From: Lycium barbarum
Lineage: Eukaryota; Streptophyta; Magnoliopsida; Solanales; Solanaceae
NCBI RefSeq assembly: GCF_019175385.1
Contig: NC_083348.1
Location: 47,390,950-47,454,949 of the forward strand
Reading direction: 5' to 3'
DNA length: 64,000 bases
The position numbers and the translations under genes were made by a program. Shown here one piece after another: positions 48,323 to 58,607 of the stretch; position 1 is the first letter of the stretch; each line of letters begins with the position of its first letter. The notes beneath the pieces were generated by a model. It did not search any database. It had not been told where the DNA came from and saw only the letters and a list, made by a program, of their open reading frames with translations.

Positions 48323-48407
48323 GGAATTGAATTGATTTAAATTGAATTGAATTGAATTGAATTGAATTGAATTGATTTGAATTGAATTGAATTGAATTGA
48401 ATTGAAT
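48323..48407 (+). repeat. (AATTG)n microsatellite
   Basis: About sixteen pentamer units ATTGA/AATTG, with two ATTGATTT interruptions, inside S5. Confidence 0.95.
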
Positions 48408-49121
48408 GTCGAAGTGTTGCTAGAATAATTGTTGGTATTGTTGATTGATAGTTTGGCCGGGTTGAATTCCCGGATTGTTGTTGATTAAAATTGGCCGAGT
48501 TGTATTCTCGGGGATGGTATATTTACAGGGGAGATGCTGCCGAAATTTCGGCAGACCATAAGTGAATGAACTTGAAAGGTTAAGACAAGATGAATCTAAC
48601 GATAGTGTCGATTTTCTTAAATGTAGACTAACAAGTTGGACGAATGAGCGTAGCTAGTAAGGCATGACACAGGTATGTAAGGCTCGTCCCTTTTCTTCCA
48701 AAGGCATGATCCCCAAGTCGTAATGTCTCAAATGTTTTTTTTATATATATCTTCTTTACTTGCAAAAGCTATAAGTCTATGACTCCAAGGTATAAGTCTT
48801 TTCCTAATAGTTCATAATTGTTTTTTTTCAAAATGTCCATATTTTCCGAAAACCAAGTTTTAAGAGATAGGAAGCTCTTATGACTAAGATGATGAATATG
48901 ATCTTATAATGACAACGATGAAGTCAAATATGAGAAAATGTCTATGATAGATATATTGACGATATGTTCCTACCATGAATATGACAATATGAAAATGTTA
49001 AACTATTTCTTGATATCTCAACTCTATTATGGATAATGACTACTTTAAAGGTTCCAAGTATATGAAACAATGCCTTATGATCCTGTCTTATGTTTTCTCA
49101 TGATGACACTCTTCATTGACA

Positions 49122-49218
49122 GTCTCGCCTTATAATACTAGTTCCTTCAAGGTGGGACACGGCGCCCATGGCTATTCCATAATATAATCGGAGGTTACCG
49201 ACCTTACGTCACTCCGAT
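49122..49218 (+). other. Paired stem-loops SL1 and SL2 in S5
   Basis: SL1 arms GTCTCGCCTT (49122-49131) and AAGGTGGGAC (49149-49158) pair over 10 bp with two G.U pairs. SL2 arms ATCGGAG (49187-49193) and CTCCGAT (49212-49218) enclose GTTACCGACCTTACGTCA. Confidence 0.7.
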
Positions 49219-49361
49219 GGATACGTGATTTTCTTTGGGCTCTCATGCATGCTATATATGTATATGTATATGTACATGGGGGGAGGGAGGGAGATATGGA
49301 GGGGAAGGGACATATGTTGCGCTATAGACGCATTGCCACCTGGTCAGCTGGAGTTATATCA

Positions 49362-49440
49362 TCCCGGACGCGGGATATATGGACGAGCCGACGTATTTCG
49401 GCGCTATGTGGGCGAGCCGACGTTGTTCGGCGCTATGATA
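49362..49440 (+). repeat. Two-copy minisatellite in S5
   Basis: Two copies of a roughly 30-bp unit GCGAGCCGACGTTGTTCGGC / ACGAGCCGACGTATTTCGGC, preceded by CCCGGACGCGGGAT. Confidence 0.7.
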
Positions 49441-50703
49441 TGATATGACCAGATAAGCATGCATGGCATCCGCCCTCTGGGGCACTCACATGTACAGGTT
49501 ACTTCATTACCTTATGGTATATTGTATATTTCCATAAAGTTAATATTCGTATGTTCATCTCTTACTATGTTACTATTCATGTCTTACATACTCGGTACAT
49601 TGTTCGTACTGACCCGTCTTCTTCGGGGGCTGCGTTTCATGCCGCGCAGGTACACCCAGACGAGTGGAAGCTAGTATAGAAGAGGTTCCAGCGAAGTTGG
49701 TAGACCCCACTTGTTCCTGGGAGTGCTGCCGAGTCAGAGCTTGTATGCTAGGATTTCTGGATTGATATTAGAGACTTTGCAGACAGAGTCGTGGGTATCG
49801 GGAGTCAGTTTGTATTATGATATAAATTTTACACAGTTACAGACTTTATTTGATTTGAAAGAAACAAAAAGAATATTTCAGTAAGCTTTATTATGTGTAC
49901 TTGAGTTAGGGGTTCAGAAGATTATGTATGTAATAGGAGTCAGCGGGTTCGCTCGGCTCCGAATATGGGGTCGGGTGCCCATCACACCCTAGTAAAGTCG
50001 GGGTGTGACAGTTGAGACTTACCTCTCAAGGTTATTCGTGCCCTAGCTTGGAAAATCGCCTTAGCTGCTTGTGGGGAACTGTTTTGGAGTTTCATGAATA
50101 AAGAATTCAGAACTAAGTGTTTAAAAGCCGACATTCTGTTCCCGTCGACCGCTGCGGCGATCAAATCACCACTGCAGCGGTCTCGCTCTGGCGGCCAAGT
50201 GCCCGCTATAGCAGACCACAAGAACCCTGAGCTCCGCCATGGCTGGCCTTATACCGCTATAGCGGTCCAGTGCCCGCCACAGTGGACACAACGAACACCG
50301 ACTGACAGCTACAACGGAAAGCTGGCCGCTATAGCGGTCTCGCCATAGCGGTATTGCTTCCGCCGCAGCGGTGCCACTAAACTAGTAAGCTCGCAATTTT
50401 CCTAGTTTTTAAACTCTTCCACCCAGCATTTCATCCGAGGCCTCACAAACACAAGCAAATCATGCACATAGACATAAAAACACCATACGAACTCACCTAT
50501 GGCCTAGAAATTCCCAACAGAGTTCTAATTTCTTACGTCACCCCTTGATGGACTCAACACAATCAAACACAATCACAAACAAGTTAAGTTTTCAGTTCTT
50601 AGACTTATACAATCGAGTTTCTATTAGCTCGTTCTACCCTTGGGAAGGTTCTATTTGGTAGGGCGATCCTATATTTTTCATAACAATTGGGAGGGTCGTT
50701 ACA

Positions 50704-51492
50704 CCAGGTAAGAATTAAAACACCGTTCGTCCCCGAACGGGCAAGGATGAGGAATCTAGGAAAAATTACCTGACTCGGTGAAAAACTGAGGATACTTGCT
50801 ACGCATATCAAATTCTGTTTCCCAAGTAGCTTTCTCCACTGGGCGATTCTTCCACTAAACTTTCACGGAGGCTATTTCCTTGGACCTCAACTTACGAACA
50901 TCCCTATCTAAGATAGCAACATGCTTTTTCTCATATGTTAAGTTCTCATCTAGCAAAACCGAATCCCAATGGATTATGTACGAACCATCATCGTGGTACC
51001 TCTTTAACATCGAAACGTGAAATACCGAATGAACGCCTGATAGACCCGGAGGTAAAGCCAACTCATAAGCTACCTCCCCCACACGCTTGAGAATCTCAAA
51101 TGGCCCAATGTATCTCTGGCTAAGCTTGCCCTTCTTCCCAAACCTCGTCACACCCTTCATGGGTGAGACCTTCAACAATACTTGCTCTTCCCCCTCCAAA
51201 CTCAAGATCTCGGACCTTGCGGTCCGCATATTCCTTTTGCCTACTATGTGCTTCCTTTTCCCCGTCAGTCTGAGGGTGGAAAGCTGTACTAAGGTCCAAC
51301 CTAGTACACAATTCACCATGCAAATGCTCCCAAAATCTAGATGTGAAAGTTGTGCCCCTATCGGACATAATGGAGATAGGAACCCCATGTAGCCTAACCA
51401 CCTCACGAATGTAGATCTTAGCTAATTTCTCTGCGTCATAAGTTATTCGCACCAGAATAAAGTAGGCAGACTTAGTCAACCTGTCAATAATT
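50704..51492 (-). pseudogene. Element D integrase C-terminal half and chromodomain-like end
   Basis: Minus-strand ORF 51500-51120 holds the integrase core: IDRLTKSAYFI, then IMSDRGTTFTSRFW with the second catalytic Asp, then FHPQTDG. There an internal deletion jumps to HSRQKEYADRKVRDLEF. A second frame, 51406-50855, continues with LLKVSPMKGVTRFGKKGKL, the HVSMLKRYH block and VAILDRDVRKLRSKEIASVKV, where the chromodomain region breaks off. The catalytic Glu segment is lost in the deletion. Element E interrupts the gene at 51493, and upstream pol lies beyond it outside the window. Confidence 0.88.
50723..50740 (-). other. Stem-loop next to the element D 3' LTR
   Basis: Perfect 7-bp arms CCGTTCG and CGAACGG around GGGA (minus-strand reading). 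Same place and core as the pre-PPT hairpins of A and C but with different arm sequence. Confidence 0.65.
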
Positions 51493-53130
51493 TGTAACAT
51501 CCCGTAAATTCGAGTTAGGTGTGAATGTGTGAAAACCAGTATTAAGTTGATATTTAGCCATATGAATCCATTCGGGATGAATTCAGGAGATAAACAATCG
51601 TTTTGAAGTCAAACCAAAAAGTGAAGTTTTTAAGGGCTTCTAAATTCGTCTAAGTCTGAGACAGTATATACTTATTACCATTTTTCGGGTATTTTCGTTA
51701 GGAATTTGAGAAAACTCAAAACATAAAAGTTGTAGGTCTTTGAAATACCTTTCCAATCTTATATTAAGGAGCTCAAACGAAGGTCTGTGTAAAAATGTAT
51801 GATTGATTTACTAAAGACATGTAAAATGGAAATCCTAATTCTTGTAGGATTAGTTTTTAAAGTCCAAGCCTTTATGATAACCTATAAATACAACCCAAAA
51901 ACGTCTAAAGAGAGTGTTTTTCGACCAGAGGCTTCTACCAACCCCCTAAGGTGAGTTTTTACTCAAATCCCTAAGCCAATTACATTCACTTAACACTAGA
52001 TTAACACCGAATCATTATTTGAAATCGCTAGATTGTGGAAACTTCATTCAAGGTCAAATATGGGATGAAGCTTTGGGATTTCTTCAAAAAAAGGTAGACC
52101 CCTCACACTTTTATGGATTATATGGAATTGTTATTATGTTTCAGACATTTAATGGTCGATAGAATCATGAAATATGATTGATTTAGATGCACTCTATTAA
52201 AGACAAAACCCTAGTATTTTTGTTGTAGAATTCCCTGCGACCATTCCACTTTAATTGGCGTTTCTGGCTTATTTAACCGTTGGATCGAGGCCAATTTTTT
52301 ACTGGGTGGTTAGCACATATAGGTCTTGAATTTGAACGGTGAGGATCTGATTTGGAGGTCCGAAGCAGTGTGTTTTGAGCTATGAACAGTAGCTACGAAA
52401 TTGATAAAAACTTGTAAATCTTAGTTGTGCAATCTTCAAATTTGATGTAGAGTGACTCTTTGAAGTGCAGAGGTTAAGTTTTGAATATATGAACGGTATT
52501 TAAGGTATGTCTCTTTTAAAAAAATCCTTTTTGACTATAATGATGTTTTGTATGTCTTTTTTCAAAACCTTATTTGGACGTATGTCTCTTTTAGAATTCC
52601 TTTTTGACTATGAAGGTGGTTTATATGTATCTTTTTGAACATACTCTTTCCATCAATTTTTATGAACTCTTTGGTTGTGGTTTCTGTGCGTGAGGGACAA
52701 GCCCACATTAAACCTTGTTTGTACTATATTATATATACGTATTCATGATTATTATCTTCTCTATAGAATGATCGAAAGATTGAGATAGAAAGCTTTGGTA
52801 TTCGAACTTGAATTACCCCATAAGGGATGTTTAAACTAGACAATTGAAAAGCTTGACTATCTTATGTGAACGCTATATAATGGTTTGTGTTGGACTTGAA
52901 ACTTGTTTAAAGAAGTGAACCCGGTTTCTAAAACTGAAATGGCTTGATGTACCCCTATAATGGGATGATGAACATAATCCTTAACGAATAATGTGACTAT
53001 CATGATATGACTTGTGATTCGGCTTCTATGCAATTATTTTGATTTGTCTATTTTCCAGGACTTCTATTGTTTGTGTTTGGCCTAGCTACTCGGGAGGAAG
53101 TGTAGTCACTATGGATCCAAGTGGGGTTTG
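51493..53130 (+). mobile_element. Element E LTR, left part
   Basis: Starts TGTAACATCCCGTAAATTCG after candidate TSD TAATT (51488-51492). TATA-like CCTATAAATACAACCC at about 51879-51894. It reads as a plus-strand LTR without ORFs. It is interrupted by element C at 53131 (TSD GTTTG) and resumes at 62912. Neither its 3' border nor any internal region is visible before the F LTR starts at 63144. Confidence 0.75.
53075..53125 (+). repeat. First unit of a roughly 58-bp tandem repeat in element E
   Basis: CCTAGCTACTCGGGAGGAAG begins a unit whose further copies lie beyond element C at 62912-63087. Element C therefore landed inside a tandem array. Confidence 0.7.
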
Positions 53131-53264
53131 TGTTACACCTCGGAAATTTCTCCGTACTTGTATGATGAGTGGAATGATGAAAAGTTGAGTGAATGATGTT
53201 TTATTAAGTCGGGAATGGCTAATTAAGAATTTTTGGAAAATAAGAAAGTCGCGGAAAATTTTCT

Positions 53265-53550
53265 GTCCAGTGGTCGTATATGGCACTATACGGCCCGTAA
53301 AGTGATTTACGGACCGTATAGTGCAATCGTCCTCCAGCTTGTCAAAAATCCCAACTTTCTGTAAATGTTGAATATGGTTAAAAGCGACCCAGTTTACGGC
53401 CCGTAAACTGGTTTACGGACCGTAAACCAGGTCGTAAACTACCATGTCCATCAGCCATCACTTTCTGCCTTTGAAATGGTTAGATACGACCACAGTGGAC
53501 GGACCGTAAATCAAAATACGGTCCGTATATGGTGGTTTACATCCACTGTT
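53265..53550 (+). promoter_or_regulatory. Palindrome cluster in the C U3
   Basis: Two adjacent perfect 19-bp palindromes, AGTTTACGGCCCGTAAACT (53391-53409) and GGTTTACGGACCGTAAACC (53410-53428), share the core TTTACGG(N)CCGTAAA. A larger inverted repeat, GCACTATACGG/CCGTATAGTGC, spans 53283-53324. A further ACGGTCCGTA word lies near 53518. The cluster ends about 120 bp upstream of the TATA box. Confidence 0.75.
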
Positions 53551-53673
53551 CATCCCGACAAGAATTCATTAAAGATCAGAATTGTGATTTTTAAAGGGGA
53601 CTTAAGCCTCATTTCAACTCATTATTCATTCAACCAACTCAAGAAACTTCTAGACCTCTCCACATACTTCATC

Positions 53674-53680
53674 TATAAAA
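53674..53680 (+). promoter_or_regulatory. TATA box of the 5' LTR of element C
   Basis: CTATAAAAATCCC context. In the 3' LTR the matching site reads TATAGAAA (about 61076), a change that would be expected to weaken it. Confidence 0.6.
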
Positions 53681-54532
53681 ATCCCAAAGAATCAAAAGAA
53701 CATCAAGACCAACAACACCAAATTCATAAAAATAAGTGTAAGAACACATCAAAGGATCTTCTAAGTCAAGAAATTCCCAAGAAGGTGGGACTAGGGTTTT
53801 GGCAAATTGAAGTGTTTCAACTTAAGGATTGTTCAACCATCACCCAAGGTAAGTTTCATGATTATTCCATGTTGTTTGAAGTATTGGAAAGCTTAGACAC
53901 TTGAAATGTAGAAGAACATAGAAATGGGTCATTATTGAGCGAATAGTGACATAAATGAATGATAGTGGAATTGAACTATGAATGTTGAAGTGTTGAGAGT
54001 ACAATTACATTATAAACGATGTTTATATCATGAATCAAGCATTAAATGCATGAAAACGCAAAGACGAGTCATAAGGCTAAATATGGGGGAAATTGGAGGA
54101 AAATAGTGGATTTTGCTAAATGTACGTAAATGACGATTGTCGATTGTGATACTATGAGTAATACTATGAATGTTGGGAGTTGATATAAAACATGAGAAAA
54201 GTAGTATGAACAAAGGAGACGCTGCCCAACTTCTCCTAGAATTTGCGACGCGTTCTTATAGTTAGTTTACTACTGTTGATACGCATTCTCTTATGAAGGT
54301 AACGACGTGATATCGACGGAGAACAAGTGAGAGATATCTTAGCTAAACGACCAAGGTATGTGAGGCTAGTCCTTCTTTCTAATGGCATGAATCTTTTAAC
54401 TTGAATCCCTATTCCTTTTATGAGTCCTTACATTCTAAGAAGTTAAAAGCTCATACTTATGGATGTCTATATGAGATAGGTTATACGATATGATGACACT
54501 AGAATGATGATGATGTTATTCCTTGCCTACAC

Positions 54533-54625
54533 TCACCTTATGTACTAGTCCTTTCAAGGTGACGCAAAATGTCCATGATGGTTCCATAATGTAATCGGGG
54601 GATCACGACCTTACGTCACCCCGAT
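54533..54625 (+). other. Paired stem-loops SL1 and SL2 in the C 5' LTR
   Basis: SL1 arms TCACCTT (54533-54539) and AAGGTGA (54556-54562). SL2 arms ATCGGGG (54594-54600) and CCCCGAT (54619-54625) with loop GATCACGACCTTACGTCA. Relative to S1 and S5 the A-T pair in SL2 is replaced by G-C on both sides. The 3' LTR copy (61935-62027) has one unpaired change (ATCGAGG). Confidence 0.72.
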
Positions 54626-55508
54626 AGAGTAAAGTTGATCATGAGTCATATATACACACATCATGATAAGATGAGTATTTACATTAAGCATGTCATGATT
54701 GCATTCACACTGGGCCTAGTTGGCCGGGCATACACCGCTTCGGCGGGCGGCGATACGGATACACCACGACCTACGGGCGTGGGCAAACACCACTAGTGGG
54801 AGGCATGAGTTAGTACCCCGGACGCGGGAGGCCTGGACGAGGGCTAATATTATTGATTATCACACTGTTCCGACATGGACGGGCAGCTTGCATATGATGC
54901 ATACATGTTATGATGATGATTATGAGTAAGATACCATGCATTACTTCATTTATGATTATCAGTCAGATCCAGATGTCTCATGTTGATGTTATCCCCATAT
55001 TATTGATGTCTCCTTTCATTATGTATGCCTCTCATACTCGGTACAATATTTGTACTGACGTCCTTTCTTCGGACTCTGTGTTCATGCCCATAGGTAGACA
55101 GGGAGGAGAGCTTGGCCCATGTCCTCAGTAGCTGTCAGCTGATAGATAGCACTCCATTGTTCGGAGGTGCTTATGGCTATTCTTTTGATGTACATTCATA
55201 TATACATATTTTGGGCATGACGGAGTCTTGTTCCGTCTATGTATTCATTATGTTAGTAGAGGCTCGTAGATACGCAGTGTGGGTTAGATGGTCTCACAAG
55301 ATGTTTTCACATGTATGTATATTATCTTGATGGCCAAGAGGCAAATGTATATAAAGTATTCATGTTTTTAATTAAATATGATTTTCCTACAATTGGTATG
55401 TAAAATTGATAAAAGAGTAATAAATGAGCAAGACAAGCAGTAGAGTAAGCGGTGCTCGATATTTGCTCCGGGTACCCGTCGCGGCCCCTAGCTGGGTCGT
55501 GACAGAAG

Positions 55509-55520
55509 TGGTATCAGAGC
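55509..55520 (+). other. Primer binding site of element C
   Basis: TGGTATCAGAGC, complementary to the 3' end of initiator-methionine tRNA, four bases after the 5' LTR. It would prime minus-strand cDNA synthesis. Confidence 0.93.
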
Positions 55521-55697
55521 AGTTTGCCCTAGGAAGTGTCTAGTAGAGTCTTATTTATGGTGTGTTGCGCGCCACGCTAATGAACAAGAGGTTACAGGGC
55601 ATTTAGGAAAATGACCATTTTTCTTCTCAAGAGATCGTGTGATAGAGCCATGCCTAGGATTATATCATTCCTAAAAGTGCGTTATGGTTTCAGAAAA

Positions 55698-56920
55698 ATG
55701 CCGCCGAAAGGGAAAGCTACAGCTGCCCAGAAAGGCAAAGCTACGACAAAGAGGCAGGCGGAAAGAGAGCCTCCGGCAAATGTAGAGGAAAGTGAATCGC
55801 AGAGTGAGGCCGCGCCCAATATAGAAGAGCAGGGAGGAGCCTCAGCTGCGATTCCTCCACCAGGTGCTTCAGGTCAACAAGTGTCCGAGGCCATACATTT
55901 ATTGACACAGTTGGTTGCCGCTCAGGCACAACGACAGAATGTGGGCCCAAGTGATCGTTCGGCTAGTACAAGAGCCCGTGATTTCCTTCCTCTAAATCCT
56001 CCAGAATTTTTCGGGTCGAGGCCGGACGAGGACCCTCAAGGTTTTATTGATGAGATGCTGAGGACGCTAACACTTATGCATGCTTCTGAGACTGAATCTG
56101 TAGAGTTGGCCATATATAGACTTCGCGACGTGGCGGTACTATGGTATAAGAATTGGGTGATAACAAGAGGAGAGAATGCACCACCTCCCGTGTGGCAAGA
56201 GTTTGTAGATGCCTTTATTCATCACTACTTGCCACCTGAAGTCCGCCGAGCTAGAGCGGACAGGTTCCTGAATTTGAAACAAGGAAGCATGAGTGCTCGA
56301 GAGTACAATATGCAATTTAACTCATTGGCCAGATATGCTCCGACTATGGTGGCTGACATGGGAGACCGAGTTTATAGATTTGTGAGTGGTTTGGGGCCAC
56401 ATCTGTATAGAGATTGTTTGACGGCCTCTTTGCAAGACGGGATGGATATTTCCCGGATACAGGCTCACGCCCAGAATCTTGAGAAACGCCAACAGCAGCA
56501 GAGAAGTGAGCGTGATAGTAACAGGAGACAAGGTAAGAGGGCTACATCTATGGGAGAGAGCAGTGAGTACCGAGGGGGACAGAGACATATGCATTCTAGG
56601 CACTCAGGTCAGTCAGCGACTAGTGCACCCCCCAGATTCTCAGACAGAAGGTTCGACCGTTCTTTTCAGTCAGGGCAGGACCAGAGTTCGAGGGCCCCAG
56701 ATTTTCAGTATCGGGGAGATTTTAGCCAGAGGAGACCTTCAGTACCGCGGGGTAGCCAGTGTGGAAAATTACATTCCGGACAGTGTCGTCAGGGTTCGGA
56801 TGGTTGTTATGCTTGCGGGTAAGTCGGTCACATGATGAGAGATTGCCCCTCAGCGAGAGATAGAGCTGGGACTCAGCCTACAGGTTCAGCAGCGGGTTCT
56901 TCTTCAGCGCGCCCGACAGC
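55698..56920 (+). pseudogene. Element C gag: capsid and CCHC knuckle, one stop
   Basis: The start at 55698 (MPPKGKATAAQKGK) is preferred over the upstream ATG at 55611 because element A starts its gag with the same MPPK motif. A basic, low-complexity N terminus is followed by the Retrotrans_gag core at about residues 95-215 (FFGSRPDEDPQGFIDEM through RVYRFVSGLGPH) and a Gln/Arg-rich linker. The zinc knuckle CYACG-x-VGHMMRDC has a TAA stop (56820-56822) inside it, a C-to-T type change. It would assemble cytoplasmic particles around element RNA. Gag and pol are probably one frame in intact relatives. Confidence 0.92.
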
Positions 56921-57713
56921 ACAGACTTCTCAGAATACAGCAGGCAGAGGCAGAGGTAGAGGGGGAGCATCCACTTCAGGTGCTGTTCAGCCCCGTGTGT
57001 ATGCTTTAGCTGGGCGACAGGATCTTGAGTCTTCCCCAGATGTTGTCACAAGTACCTTGACTATATTTTCCCGTGACGTATATGCTCTGATTGATCCAGG
57101 TTCTACCTTCTCATATATTACTCCATATATCGCCGATTGTGTTGGGGTGAGACCTGAGCCAATTAAACCGTTCGAGGTATTCACTCCGGTTGGTGATCCT
57201 GTAATAGAGAGGCAAGTATATAAGGACTGTGTAGTCATTATATGTGATCGTCAGACAAGATCTGATTTGATTGAACTTGAGATGCTAGATTTCGATGTAA
57301 TTATGGGCATGGATTGGTTGGCATCATGCTATGCTAATGTTTGTTGCCGGACAAAGGTAGTTCGATTCCAATTTCCGAGAGAGCCCATACTCGAGTGGAA
57401 GGGTAATACAGCTTCCCCAAAGGGTAGGTTTATTTCCTACCTTAAGGCGAGAAAGATGATAGCCAAAGGTTATATTTGTCATCTAGTTCGGGTTCATGAC
57501 ACGGAAGCGGAAGTGCCAACTTTCCAGTCTGTCCCGGTAGTGAATGAATTCCCAGATGTGTTTCCCGACGAGTTACCAGGCCTTCCTCCAGAAAGGGAAA
57601 TCGACTTTGCTATTGATGTACTACCAAATACCGAGCCTATTTATATTCCTCCGTATCGAATGGCTCCAACAGAGTTGAAAGAGCTAAAAGCACAGCTAAA
57701 AGATTTACTTTAG
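56920..57713 (+). pseudogene. Element C protease and RT linker
   Basis: The frame 56832-57713 carries a Ser/Ala-rich spacer and then a retropepsin-like aspartic protease. Catalytic DPGST lies in YALIDPGSTFSYI (about 57085-57125), and the flap/hinge segment FDVIMGMDWL at about 57291-57320. It continues to the conserved FPDVFPDELPGLPPEREIDF linker. It ends at a TAG (57711-57713), where element A has a Glu codon. The protease would cleave the Gag-Pol polyprotein. Confidence 0.92.
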
Positions 57714-58607
57714 AAAGGGTTTATAAGGCCTAGTTCTTCGCCGTGGGGAGCACCAGTCCTGTTCGTAAAAAAGAAAGACGGATCTCTACGAATGTGCATC
57801 GACTACAGGCAGTTGAACAAGGTGACAATAAAGAATAAATACCCTCTTCCTAGAATTAACGACTTGTTCGATCAATTGCAAGGTGCTAAATGGTTCTCCA
57901 AGATAGATCTGAGATCAGGTTATCATCAGGTGAGAATTAGGGAAGCAGATATTCCCAAGACTGCCTTCAGGACAAGATATGGTCACTACGAGTTTCGAGT
58001 AATGTCGTTCGGGTTGACGATTGCCCCGGCAGTGTTCATGAATTTAATGAATAATGTGTTCAGGCCGTTCTTGGACCTCTTCGTGATAGTATTTATCGAT
58101 GATATCCTAGTATATTCTCGCACAGAGTCAGAATATGCAGATCATCTAAGAATTATTCTTGGCGTTCTTCGAGATCGGGAATTGTATGCAAAGTTTTCAA
58201 AGTGCGAGTTTTGGCTTAATTCTGTAGCATTCCTGGGTCATATTATTTCAGATGATGGTGTTTGAGTTGACACTCAGAAAATAGAAGCTGTGAAGACTTG
58301 GCCAAGACCTACGACGCCTACAGAAGTTCGTAGTTTCCTTGGGTTAGCAGGATACTATAGAAGATTTGTAGAAGACTTCTCATCTATTTCAGCCCCATTG
58401 ACAAAGTTAATCCAGAAGTCGGCTAAATTCCAGTGGAGTGATGCCTGTGAGCGTAGCTTCCAAGAGTTGAAAAACAGGTTGACCTCAGCGCTAGTGCTAA
58501 CACTTCCAGAAGGATCAGATGGTTATGTAGTATATTGTGACGCCTCCGGTGTGGGATTAGGATGTGTATTGATGCAGAATGGGAACATCATTGCATACGC
58601 CTCGTGA
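57714..58607 (+). pseudogene. Element C reverse transcriptase
   Basis: Motifs in order are [20 protein letters not shown], then [10 protein letters not shown], then [11 protein letters not shown], then catalytic FIDDILVYS at about 58095-58120, then [14 protein letters not shown] follows at 58263-58265. The connection domain resumes ([16 protein letters not shown]) and RNase H begins at [10 protein letters not shown] (about 58534), until a TGA at 58605-58607. Both TGA codons sit where relatives have Arg, consistent with CGA to TGA change. All RT catalytic Asp residues are present. Confidence 0.93.

Larger units (their letters stand above)
47096..50010 (+). mobile_element. Solo LTR S5 in the D LTR
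   Basis: Starts TGTTATATCCCATATTTTAT and ends CGGGGTGTGACA. The perfect TSD GTTGA is at 47091-47095 and 50011-50015. 2915 bp. It has a GAGGGGCA/TGCCCCTC inverted repeat (47531-47548) just before a TATA-rich TATATATATATG (about 47565-47575), an (AATTG)n tract, the stem-loop pair (49122-49218), a 32-bp minisatellite (49362-49440) and the CGGTAC hairpin (49593-49611). A distinct family from the other LTRs here. Confidence 0.92.
43288..50703 (-). mobile_element. 3' LTR of element D with two nested solo LTRs
   Basis: On the minus strand it starts TGTAACGACCCTCCC (50703) and ends GGGTTGTGACA (43288). Subtracting S4 and S5 with their TSDs leaves about 2.4 kb. It shares its layout with the solo LTR S0 at 2405-5131. 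It carries CGG-rich palindromes such as CCGCTATAGCGGT-type words at 50140-50370 and the hairpin GTAC...GTAC at 43735-43755. The integrase end of element D abuts it at 50704, so this is the 3' LTR. The 5' part of D lies beyond the window. Confidence 0.85.
53131..55504 (+). repeat. 5' LTR of element C
   Basis: TGTTACACCTCGG...GGGTCGTGACA. Landmarks are the palindrome cluster 53265-53550, TATA box TATAAAA (53674-53680), stem-loop pair 54533-54625, a GC-rich CCGGGCATACACCGCTTCGG region 54714-54890, and the CGGTAC hairpin 55039-55057. Confidence 0.95.

Noticed and set aside
53476..53904. 142-residue ORF after the palindromes of element C
   Set aside because: It lies in the LTR. The 3' LTR copy at 60878 is interrupted by a stop, and no domain is visible.
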